A stretch of 6,481 nt of DNA from contig JAQUCZ010000067.1 in assembly GCA_028685945.1 (NCBI GenBank), forward strand, positions 1 to 6,481, written 5' to 3'. This DNA is from Sulfurimonadaceae bacterium (lineage in GTDB: Bacteria; Campylobacterota; Campylobacteria; Campylobacterales; Sulfurimonadaceae). The first letter of the stretch is position 1. The number at the start of each line of letters is the position of its first letter. Positions 1 through 5,375 of this stretch are shown here, in pieces. Under the pieces are notes generated by a model. It searched no databases and was not told the origin of the DNA. It was given only the letters and a program-made list of their open reading frames with translations. A program made the translations under genes and the position numbers.

Positions 1-838
1 TTCTCGAATATTGCACGCCGTAATCAAAATGGATCCACTCGTCTCCGAAATACTCTATGCCGCTAGCTTCTACGTAGGTGATTACGCTCATCCGATCGAT
101 ATAATTTACCCACAAACGTGCCGAACTATCCGGCGCATATTCGTAGATGATCGAACCGCTTGCCATGCCGAAGCTCTCTTCATCCACCAGTTTTTTAAAC
201 TTGTTTTGATAGAGATTTGCTTCAGTGTCCTGCGAATCGTACCCCGCCCAACGCGTAAGGTACAAAAACTGCGAAGAGAGGTTTGGCATGTACTCCACGA
301 ACACGCACGCCCCCTCGAAACTGTTGGCACTCATGCGGATATCGTCGCTGTCTGCATAAGGGGTTTCGACGCGAATACGCCCAAGGGCACCTTTTGCGTA
401 CTCGTTTTGAAAATGCAGCCCCATCTCGCCGACATAGGCATACGACTCCAAATCTTCCCCGAAAAACTCGGGATTTTTCTTCTCGTTTCTAGGGTTAAGT
501 GCGTGAACGTCTTGAGAGACGTACACCGCACCTTGCAGATGCACTCCGTTGTACTCCGCCGTTTTAAACCCTAATTCGCCTCCGAGCGAGAAGGCATGTT
601 TGCGCTCGTCGCCCCCCGCGGGAAGATCGTAGCGCGAATCGATGTACCCTAGGCGCAACTTGCCGTAAAAGTCGGCATAATCAAACATCGTATCGAAACT
701 ATGTGCCTCTTTTGGAAGCTCTTTGAGCACCTCGTAGCGATCGGCACCTTTGGAATGGATCAGCCCTTTTTGTTCTACCGTGCGCACCTCTTGCGCTAGA
801 GGCTCTTGCACCTGTGCGACGTAAACAGCTTCTATCAC
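1..838 (-). CDS. OprD-family outer-membrane porin, N-terminal part (cut by window edge)
   Basis: The frame is open without a stop from a GTG at 838 to the left edge, giving 279 codons; the C-terminal part lies outside. The sequence is rich in alternating aromatic and polar strands typical of a beta-barrel. It carries the motif ETPYADSDDIRMSAN (residues 158-172), preceded by FGEDLESYAYVGE (125-138) and followed by LTRWAGYDS (193-202). These are hallmarks, as I recall them, of the OprD-like porins of Campylobacterota, which form outer-membrane channels for small solutes; the substrate cannot be read. The GTG has an AAGGGGG Shine-Dalgarno at 843-849. An in-frame TAA at 872-874 rules out a longer start except through a non-standard codon. 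Oddly, the N-terminus (MIEAVYVAQVQEPLAQEVR) has no Lys/Arg-plus-hydrophobic signal peptide, so the gene may be truncated at its 5' end or non-functional. It is transcribed divergently from pssA. Confidence 0.8.
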   Translation of the reverse strand, partial: MIEAVYVAQVQEPLAQEVRTVEQKGLIHSKGADRYEVLKELPKEAHSFDTMFDYADFYGKLRLGYIDSRYDLPAGGDERKHAFSLGGELGFKTAEYNGVHLQGAVYVSQDVHALNPRNEKKNPEFFGEDLESYAYVGEMGLHFQNEYAKGALGRIRVETPYADSDDIRMSANSFEGACVFVEYMPNLSSQFLYLTRWAGYDSQDTEANLYQNKFKKLVDEESFGMASGSIIYEYAPDSSARLWVNYIDRMSVITYVEASGIEYFGDEWIHFDYGVQYSR

Positions 839-868
839 GTAACCCCCTTGCGAGTAAATAATGTTGTA

Positions 869-874
869 ATTTTA
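869..874 (-). promoter_or_regulatory. Putative -10 box of the porin gene
   Basis: Read on the minus strand, TAAAAT follows TTTCGG and lies about 30 bases ahead of the GTG start. Campylobacterota sigma-70 promoters depend mainly on a -10 box of this kind and often lack a recognisable -35. The assignment is by position and similarity only. Confidence 0.35.
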
Positions 875-892
875 CCGAAACTCTTTTAGCTC

Positions 893-922
893 TTGAGAGA
901 AAATCTATTTCTAAGCTATAAT
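893..922 (+). promoter_or_regulatory. Sigma-70 type promoter of pssA
   Basis: A perfect TATAAT at 917-922 is preceded by TTGAGA at 893-898 with an 18-base spacer. Transcription would start near 929 and give a leader of about 18 bases carrying the GAGG ribosome-binding site. It is back to back with the putative porin promoter in the 839-946 gap. Confidence 0.6.
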
Positions 923-936
923 TGCAAAAAAAAATC

Positions 937-940
937 GAGG
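937..940 (+). promoter_or_regulatory. Ribosome-binding site that fixes the pssA start
   Basis: GAGG lies six bases ahead of the ATG at 947. It supports this start over the in-frame TTG at 893, which has no such site and would lie inside the promoter. Confidence 0.6.
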
Positions 941-946
941 TCTCTC

Positions 947-1504
947 ATGCAGTTTCTTTTTCGTAGCGATTCCCACTTTAATCTCGCAAATCTCTTTACT
1001 TTCGTCAATATCACCGCGGGGTTGGGCGCTACCTACTGTATTACGCAAAACAACTTTTTTGTCGCGATTATCTTGGCATGGGTGGGGGGAGCGTTTGATA
1101 TATTCGACGGCAAAATCGCGCGCAAATATAACCTCTCCAACGAGTTCGGCATACAGCTCGACAGCTTCGCCGATTTTTTAAGCTTCGTACTTGTACCCGT
1201 CTTTTTGATCTTTCAAGCGGTTTATGCCGCGTCGTTTCACGGCATGTGGAGTGTTTTGGCGGGGGCGGTAAGTATCTACTACGTTATCTCGGGGCTTCGC
1301 AGACTTATTCAGTTTAACATCAACTCCGATGCGGGATCGGTCTCAAAGTATTTCGTCGGCGTTCCCACGCCGCTGGGTGCGATCTTGCTGTGGCTCGTGT
1401 ATCTTGCAAACACCTACGGATTTTTGCCTGCCGAAGCTGTTTTGGCAGCTATGGTGGTTATAGGTTGGAGCCTTAATTCCACACTCAAAGTTCCCCATCC
1501 TTAA
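947..1504 (+). CDS. pssA: CDP-diacylglycerol--serine O-phosphatidyltransferase (phosphatidylserine synthase)
   Basis: This 185-residue integral membrane enzyme is predicted to transfer the phosphatidyl group of CDP-diacylglycerol to L-serine. That is the first step toward phosphatidylethanolamine at the inner membrane. The full CDP-alcohol phosphatidyltransferase signature is present: D51, D54-G55, A58-R59, G68, D72 and D76, with the canonical spacing DxxDGxxAR-x8-GxxxDxxxD. These aspartates bind the metal and act in catalysis. Downstream, LRRLIQFNI (117-125) and YFVGVPTPLGA (135-145) match the LRL-x-FN and GxPxP blocks of PssA, and the protein ends in KVPHP like the short Bacillus-type enzyme of about 177 residues. 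Hydrophobic segments fall near 12-33, 36-53, 77-96, 100-116, 137-155 and 162-176. The ATG is chosen for its GAGG site. The TAA overlaps an inverted repeat facing the convergent diguanylate cyclase gene. No decarboxylase (psd) gene is adjacent. Another CDP-alcohol transferase specificity is possible but less likely. Confidence 0.9.
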   Translation: MQFLFRSDSHFNLANLFTFVNITAGLGATYCITQNNFFVAIILAWVGGAFDIFDGKIARKYNLSNEFGIQLDSFADFLSFVLVPVFLIFQAVYAASFHGMWSVLAGAVSIYYVISGLRRLIQFNINSDAGSVSKYFVGVPTPLGAILLWLVYLANTYGFLPAEAVLAAMVVIGWSLNSTLKVPHP

Positions 1505-1505
1505 G

Positions 1506-1532
1506 TTCTTGGCATGTGCCACATGCCAAGAA
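1506..1532. repeat. Inverted repeat between convergent genes: two CTTGGCATGT copies, candidate bidirectional terminator
   Basis: Arms TTCTTGGCATGTG (1506-1518) and CACATGCCAAGAA (1520-1532) are perfectly complementary around C1519. After one mismatch (1505/1533) pairing continues for five more bases (1500-1504 with 1534-1538). The extension takes in the pssA stop (TAA, 1502-1504) and the opposing cyclase stop (1534-1536). The hairpin can form in either transcript, and its place suggests bidirectional termination. No long U-tract follows on either side, so intrinsic termination is not certain. Each arm contains one exact CTTGGCATGT (1508-1517 and, on the minus strand, 1521-1530). Confidence 0.75.
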
Positions 1533-1533
1533 T

Positions 1534-2412
1534 TTAAGAGCACACCCTGTTTCTACCGCTCTCTTTGGCACGGTAAAGCGCTTCGTCCGCCTCTTTGATA
1601 AGGTCTTCAAAACTGTAATGGGTCGGTTTGAGGGTACTCACCCCGAAACTCGCACTCACTTTTATCCCCTCGGGCATAAGCGCTTCTATATGGCGGCGCA
1701 GCTGTTCCGCCTTGGCATGTGAATTTTCCAAAGAGCAACTCTCCAACACCAATACAAATTCCTCACCGCCGTATCGCGCGGCAATATCCTCATTGCGCTT
1801 TTGGGTTTGCAATACCGTTGCAACCGCGTGGATTACGTTATCTCCCGCTTGGTGTCCGTAGGTGTCGTTGATCTTTTTAAAGTGATCGATATCGACCATG
1901 ATGACGCTTAGCGCATCTTCATGACGCAGTGCGTGGGAAAATTTACGCCCCCCCTCTTCAGTGAGATGGCGTCGGTTGTAGAGTCCGCTAAGCTGATCGT
2001 GCGAGGCGGCAAAAAGGAGTTTGTCGCGCTGCTCTTTGAGGGTAATATGGATATTGATGCGCGCTTTGACGATAACGGGGCGGATAGGTTTGGTGATGTA
2101 ATCGACCGCACCCTCTAAAAGCCCTCGCTCCTCTTGATGGGTTGCATCGTTTCCCGTAACGAAGATAACGGGGATATCTTTGGTGGCGTGATCGGCTTTA
2201 AGACGCCTAAGCACCTCAAAACCGTCCATTTGGGGCATCTCAACATCCAAAAGGATAATATCGGGGATCGGTTCGCTCCTTGCAAGTTCAAGCGCGCGTT
2301 CTCCGTCCTGAGCGATTTTGACGCGGTATTCGCTCTGCAAAATCGAAGCAAGCAGCTGTGCATTGGATGCAACGTCGTCGACAACCAATACTACGTTTTC
2401 ATTTTTTTTCAT
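1534..2412 (-). CDS. Response regulator diguanylate cyclase (REC-GGDEF)
   Basis: This 292-residue cytoplasmic protein is predicted to make c-di-GMP from two GTP under control of phosphorylation. The receiver domain spans about 6-122, with acidic residues D12 and D13, phosphoacceptor D56 (LLDVEMPQMDG), switch residue T86 and K108 in TKP. After a short linker helix comes the GGDEF domain (about 135-290): the HDQLSGLYNRR start (138-148), metal-binding DIDHFKKIND (174-183), the active loop GGEEF (215-219), and the product-inhibition site RxxD as RNED (206-209), five residues before GGEEF. All key residues are present, so it should be active and feedback-inhibited. The layout is that of one REC domain plus GGDEF, as in WspR. 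The ATG has GCAGG four bases upstream. No histidine kinase is adjacent, so its partner is unknown. It converges on pssA with a 29-base gap filled by the inverted repeat. Confidence 0.93.
   Translation of the reverse strand: MKKNENVVLVVDDVASNAQLLASILQSEYRVKIAQDGERALELARSEPIPDIILLDVEMPQMDGFEVLRRLKADHATKDIPVIFVTGNDATHQEERGLLEGAVDYITKPIRPVIVKARINIHITLKEQRDKLLFAASHDQLSGLYNRRHLTEEGGRKFSHALRHEDALSVIMVDIDHFKKINDTYGHQAGDNVIHAVATVLQTQKRNEDIAARYGGEEFVLVLESCSLENSHAKAEQLRRHIEALMPEGIKVSASFGVSTLKPTHYSFEDLIKEADEALYRAKESGRNRVCS
1711..1720 (+). repeat. Single CTTGGCATGT copy inside the REC-GGDEF gene
   Basis: This is an exact copy of the 10-mer found in both intergenic inverted repeats, followed by G as in most other copies. 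On the coding (minus) strand it reads ACATGCCAAG within the codons for Ser-His-Ala-Lys (residues 231-234). There is no paired arm nearby, so it is not a hairpin. Confidence 0.6.
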
Positions 2413-2441
2413 AAAACCTGCTCATAAAAAGTTGGATGCAC

Positions 2442-2447
2442 TTTATA
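2442..2447 (-). promoter_or_regulatory. Putative -10 box of the REC-GGDEF gene
   Basis: TATAAA on the minus strand lies 29 bases ahead of the ATG at 2412, downstream of a long A/T tract (2454-2466) that could act as the T-rich upstream element of Campylobacterota promoters. The 94-base gap 2413-2506 otherwise holds the 17-base A/T-rich palindrome 2452-2468 and no gene. Confidence 0.4.
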
Positions 2448-2506
2448 GCAGGCTTTTTTAAAAAAAGCTTAAAGAGGTAGGAAACATTCAAAAAAAACTT
2501 TAAATG

Positions 2507-2896
2507 TTACTTGTTATTGACGGAAAATTTGCCGCTCCCTTGCAAAAAGATGATGATGCTTAAGATAAAATACAAAAACGGCAACTCGATCGCCGGCGCT
2601 CCGTGTTTACCCAAACTAAAAAAAGCACCCCAGTATGCCAAGAACATCGCCATCATCATCGTAAACGCCAAAAACAAAGATGCGATACGTGCATAAAGCC
2701 CTAAAACAATAAAAAAGGGCACGATCACCTCTCCGATATACACGCCGTAAGCAAAAAACTCGGGCAACCCCGCTTTTGCAAGAAGCGCTTTAACACCCCC
2801 TACTCCGTGGATAATTTTGTGGATACCGTGAAAAAGCATCATGATCCCCACGCTTAGGCGCAATAAAAGTTTCGCCAAATCGGGACTTAAAAACAT
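2507..2896 (-). CDS. DoxX-family membrane protein
   Basis: This 129-residue protein has four predicted membrane helices, near 8-29, 47-67, 70-90 and 103-119. The first helix contains LLLRLSVGIMMLFHGIHKI (10-28), the typical DoxX-family opening (LR-x-G-x-hG-x-K). The GEVIVPFFIVLGLYARIAS stretch (55-73) matches the second conserved block. Family members are small inner-membrane proteins; some are subunits of thiosulfate:quinone oxidoreductase (DoxD/DoxX in Acidianus) and others are linked to redox stress. For a lone DoxX protein like this the function cannot be assigned. The ATG at 2896 has AGGAG five bases ahead (2902-2906). A frame extension to 2938 would overlap the upstream gene and lacks support. 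It lies 11 bases after the 64-residue gene and is very likely co-transcribed with it. Confidence 0.85.
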   Translation of the reverse strand: MFLSPDLAKLLLRLSVGIMMLFHGIHKIIHGVGGVKALLAKAGLPEFFAYGVYIGEVIVPFFIVLGLYARIASLFLAFTMMMAMFLAYWGAFFSLGKHGAPAIELPFLYFILSIIIFLQGSGKFSVNNK

Positions 2897-2901
2897 CTCT
2901 T

Positions 2902-2906
2902 CTCCT
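2902..2906 (-). promoter_or_regulatory. Ribosome-binding site that fixes the DoxX start
   Basis: AGGAG on the minus strand lies five bases before the ATG at 2896, between the stop of the upstream small gene (2908-2910) and the DoxX start. It is the strongest Shine-Dalgarno in this unit and selects the inner ATG over the in-frame upstream one. Confidence 0.65.
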
Positions 2907-2907
2907 T

Positions 2908-3102
2908 TTATTCTTCTCTTGCGACTCTCAATCTGCACGTACCGACCGTTACGACCTTGCCGCCTTTGATTGCCTCTTTGACGTAAGAGAGTACCCCTTT
3001 AGGATCGGCATCGCCCACCTCTTCGGTGATAATGCGCAGCAGATCCGCCTCTTTTGTTATAGTCCATGTTGTTTCGTATGTGTATTGTGTTTGTATTTCC
3101 AT
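2908..3102 (-). CDS. Small protein of unknown function (64 residues), upstream of DoxX
   Basis: I do not recognise this family. The product is small, soluble-looking and charged, with one cysteine (in GTCRLRVA near the C-terminus), no signal peptide and no membrane segment. A central helix-like stretch DPKGVLSYVKEAIKGGKVV is followed by strand-like VVTVGTCRLRV, suggesting a compact alpha/beta fold. It is probably a real gene: it fills the space up to DoxX with an 11-base gap, and nothing better occupies either strand. There is no Shine-Dalgarno ahead of the ATG. A TATTAT box sits six bases upstream, so the message could be leaderless. Its role may be linked to the DoxX protein, but that is inference from position only. 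Confidence 0.6.
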   Translation of the reverse strand: MEIQTQYTYETTWTITKEADLLRIITEEVGDADPKGVLSYVKEAIKGGKVVTVGTCRLRVAREE

Positions 3103-3108
3103 GCCGCA

Positions 3109-3114
3109 ATAATA
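3109..3114 (-). promoter_or_regulatory. Putative -10 box placing the transcript start at the ATG of the 64-residue gene
   Basis: TATTAT on the minus strand, preceded by a T-rich stretch (TTTAAATTTTTTG), ends six bases before the ATG at 3102. A start site about seven bases downstream would coincide with the A of ATG. The other part of the divergent gap (3103-3223) holds the sensor promoter and one CTTGGCATGT copy. Confidence 0.35.
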
Positions 3115-3143
3115 GCGACAAAAAATTTAAACTTTCGTTTGAC

Positions 3144-3153
3144 ACATGCCAAG
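3144..3153 (-). repeat. Single CTTGGCATGT copy in a divergent promoter region
   Basis: ACATGCCAAG on the plus strand is an exact reverse-complement copy of the 10-mer. Its extended form CACATGCCAAGA matches the right arm of the 1506-1532 repeat over 12 bases. Its first base overlaps the last of a perfect TTGACA (3139-3144). No second arm lies close by. Confidence 0.6.
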
Positions 3154-3188
3154 AAAATTTTTAAACCTCTCATGAAGCAAGATTTCGA

Positions 3189-3218
3189 TAAAATTACTTT
3201 CAATCTGTTTCGAGGAAA
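3189..3218 (+). promoter_or_regulatory. Putative -10 box and ribosome-binding site of the sensor diguanylate cyclase
   Basis: TAAAAT at 3189-3194 fits a Campylobacterota -10 box and would give a short leader. GAGGAAA at 3212-3218 is a good Shine-Dalgarno five bases before the ATG at 3224. The consensus-like TTGACA at 3139-3144 is too far upstream to pair with this -10. Confidence 0.45.
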
Positions 3219-3223
3219 CTTCG

Positions 3224-5344
3224 ATGAAAACCAAACCTATCAAAAACAAAATAATGGTTCTTACCACCTTTATTTTTGCCTTCTTAACGCTCTTTTTCAA
3301 CCTCTACCTCTACTACACCAAAACCAAAGAGCAAGAGCACGATTACCTCGAGAAAGAGAAAAATATCCAAAATAGTATCTCCCATATCCAAGAGCATTTG
3401 GCGTACACCGTTTCAAGCCGCCTCGAGACGATCACCAAACTCGATTATTTTGAAGATTTTAAGCAAGACCTTGCAAACGATACTTTTGAGCACAGAACCC
3501 GCCACCTCGACAAACTTCGCTTCAATTACGAAAATATCAAAAAACAAGTGCCCCATATAGAGACCCTCCATATTATCGACCCTCGCGGCTACTCCTACAT
3601 ACGGCTTCACGATACCAATCTCTACAAAGACAAAATCGCCGATCTGCGCAGCTCGATCCTCCACTCTATCAAAGAGCCGAAAAACAGACATTTTTATGAA
3701 TACGGAATCTTCGGTTTAAAATACAGAGTTTCCCACCCGATCTTTGCGGGGGAGCAGTTTGTAGGGCTTTTGGAAGTGGGGATCGACCCCGCTTATCTAA
3801 GCGACTTTATCCAAAAGCTCACCTCGTTTGAGAGTTTTGTGCTTATAAAAGAGAAAGATTCCAAAAAATACGTCACGAAAACCCCGCTCGACCCCTCGTT
3901 GCTTGCTCAGTTGCAAGATACCGCGAGCGACACCGTAAAATACGACGATAAAACACTTCTTAAATACGTCCATACCCTCTACGACATCCAAGGAAACCCC
4001 TCTCTCCAAGTCGTTACCGTCGAAGACGTTACCCATTCCCAAAGAAGTTTTTTAAACTTTTTTCTCCTCTCGATCCTCACCTCTATCATCCTTATGTTTT
4101 TGCTGTTATGGGTTCTTGATCGTTTTTTTACGAAAATTCTTCTTCGCATCGATGAACTGCTCTACCTCATCAACCACACCCAAGACTTCATTATCGCCAT
4201 CGATGCGGCTACCAAAAAAATCAAATTCGCCAACGCGCCTACCTATAGCATCTTGGGGCTTAACAAAAAAGAGCTCAAAAGTTTCGACGTTACGAACATT
4301 TTGCTTCCCGCACCCGAAGATGCCAAAAACTCCGTTCCCCTTTTTGAACGCAGCAGTAAAGCCCTCACCAAAAGAGCACTCTTGGCATGTACGAAAGAGC
4401 ACCATATTCCGCTGGAGATGAGTATCAACTATATCCCAAAAGACGGCGGGTATTTCGTCGTGATCGCCAAAAACATCTCCGAACAGCTCGAACTCGAACT
4501 TCAAAAAAAAGTCAACGAGAGGATGATCAACAAATATATCCCGATGTCCCACACCGACCTCAACGGAGTCATCACCTACGTCAACGAAGCGTTTTGCAAC
4601 CTTACGGGCTACTCCAAAGAGGAGCTTCTAGGGCACAACCACTCCATGTTAAAATCTCCAAAAACCCCCGCTTCTCTTTATAAAAAGATGTGGGATACCA
4701 TTTTAGCCGACAAAACGTTCCGCACCGAACTGCGCGTACTTACAAAAGAGAAAGAGGAGATTTGGGTAAAAATTCTCATAGAACCCCGCTACGATATCAG
4801 CGGCAAAAAAACGGGATATATCTCGACCCGCGAAGATGTGACCGACAAACAAAAACTCAGATTTATCTCCGAACACGACCAGCTTACCAAAGCCTTCAAC
4901 CGCAGAAGTTTCGAATCGAAGCTTGAGCAGATGCTCGAAGATGCACTCAAACACAACAAAACTTTCGGGGTTGTGATGTTCGATATCGACCACTTTAAAA
5001 AAGTCAACGATACCTACGGGCATCAGGCGGGGGACGACGTGCTCGTCAAAGTAAGCCGCATCGCCAGAGAGACTCTGCGCGAGGAGGATTTCTTTGCACG
5101 TTGGGGGGGCGAGGAGTTTATGCTGCTTCTTAAAAACACCAAAGTAGAAGAGCTGATCCTCGTAGTCAAAAAGATACAAGAGCATTTCGATACGGCAGAT
5201 TTTACCCCTGTTCCCCGCATCACTTCAAGTTTCGGGATCACCCTGTATAAACTCGAAGATACCAAAGAGAGCATCTTAAAACGGGTAGACGAAGCGCTTT
5301 ACCGTGCTAAAGAGCTAGGGCGCGACCGTTACGAAATAGGCTAA
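3224..5344 (+). CDS. Membrane sensor diguanylate cyclase (Cache-PAS-PAS-GGDEF)
   Basis: This 706-residue inner-membrane protein is predicted to sense a periplasmic ligand and make c-di-GMP. Helix TM1 (about 9-31) and TM2 (about 276-298) flank a periplasmic domain of about 240 residues. That domain looks like the double-Cache family also called 'double sensory domain of two-component sensor kinase', with IIDPRGYSYIRLHD (117-130) and later GLKYRVSHPIFAGEQFVG. Two cytoplasmic PAS domains follow (about 309-420 and 438-545), the second with TYVNEAFCNLTGYSKEELLG and a C-terminal GYISTREDVTD cap. The GGDEF domain (about 548-704) has HDQLTKAFNRR (551-561), DIDHFKKVND (587-596), GGEEF (628-632) and an intact RxxD inhibition site REED (619-622). 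No EAL domain is present, so the output is synthesis. The ligand is unknown; family precedents suggest small organic acids or similar. It has its own promoter and converges on the efflux pump gene. Confidence 0.92.
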   Translation: MKTKPIKNKIMVLTTFIFAFLTLFFNLYLYYTKTKEQEHDYLEKEKNIQNSISHIQEHLAYTVSSRLETITKLDYFEDFKQDLANDTFEHRTRHLDKLRFNYENIKKQVPHIETLHIIDPRGYSYIRLHDTNLYKDKIADLRSSILHSIKEPKNRHFYEYGIFGLKYRVSHPIFAGEQFVGLLEVGIDPAYLSDFIQKLTSFESFVLIKEKDSKKYVTKTPLDPSLLAQLQDTASDTVKYDDKTLLKYVHTLYDIQGNPSLQVVTVEDVTHSQRSFLNFFLLSILTSIILMFLLLWVLDRFFTKILLRIDELLYLINHTQDFIIAIDAATKKIKFANAPTYSILGLNKKELKSFDVTNILLPAPEDAKNSVPLFERSSKALTKRALLACTKEHHIPLEMSINYIPKDGGYFVVIAKNISEQLELELQKKVNERMINKYIPMSHTDLNGVITYVNEAFCNLTGYSKEELLGHNHSMLKSPKTPASLYKKMWDTILADKTFRTELRVLTKEKEEIWVKILIEPRYDISGKKTGYISTREDVTDKQKLRFISEHDQLTKAFNRRSFESKLEQMLEDALKHNKTFGVVMFDIDHFKKVNDTYGHQAGDDVLVKVSRIARETLREEDFFARWGGEEFMLLLKNTKVEELILVVKKIQEHFDTADFTPVPRITSSFGITLYKLEDTKESILKRVDEALYRAKELGRDRYEIG
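4381..4390 (+). repeat. Single CTTGGCATGT copy inside the sensor gene
   Basis: This exact copy lies in the first PAS domain, read on the coding strand as parts of Leu-Leu-Ala-Cys (386-389). The codon phase and strand sense differ from the copy at 1711-1720, so protein sequence does not explain both. Confidence 0.6.
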
Positions 5345-5346
5345 AT

Positions 5347-5371
5347 CCTTGGCATGTGGCACATGCCAAGG
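5347..5371. repeat. Inverted repeat between convergent genes: two CTTGGCATGT copies, candidate bidirectional terminator
   Basis: Arms CCTTGGCATGTG (5347-5358) and CACATGCCAAGG (5360-5371) are perfectly complementary around G5359. The repeat occupies most of the 31-base gap between the sensor stop (5342-5344) and the opposing pump stop (5376-5378). Over the two 10-mers and their 3-base spacer it matches the repeat at 1506-1532 except at the central base. A T-run (5380-5384) begins nine bases beyond the right arm, too far for a classical U-tract. Confidence 0.75.
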
Positions 5372-5375
5372 AGAC

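Noticed and set aside
11..574. A 187-codon open frame on the plus strand
   Set aside because: It lies opposite the porin frame, which is open for 838 bases and carries clear OprD-type motifs. The plus-strand product shows no recognisable features.
893..946. Upstream TTG start that would lengthen PssA by 18 residues
   Set aside because: This stretch contains the TTGAGA/TATAAT promoter, and the ATG at 947 has a proper GAGG site and aligns with the family start.
2417..2452. CCTGCT/AGCAGG inverted repeat that could hide the ribosome-binding site of the REC-GGDEF gene
   Set aside because: The distal arm overlaps the predicted -10 box (2442-2447), so it would not be in the transcript. The loop is also long and the arms only 6 bp.
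2452..2468. GCTTTTTTAAAAAAAGC palindrome considered as a terminator after DoxX
   Set aside because: The stem is almost all A-T with no usable loop and no U-tract. It is better seen as an A/T-rich upstream promoter element, and even that is uncertain.
2897..2938. Upstream ATG extending the DoxX protein by 14 charged residues
   Set aside because: The extension overlaps the end of the 64-residue gene and has no Shine-Dalgarno, whereas the inner ATG follows AGGAG.
4106..4552. A 148-codon minus-strand open frame, and a similar 160-codon one at 4703-5185
   Set aside because: Both lie opposite the well-supported PAS-PAS-GGDEF coding region. Their products look like reverse-strand artefacts of its codon bias.
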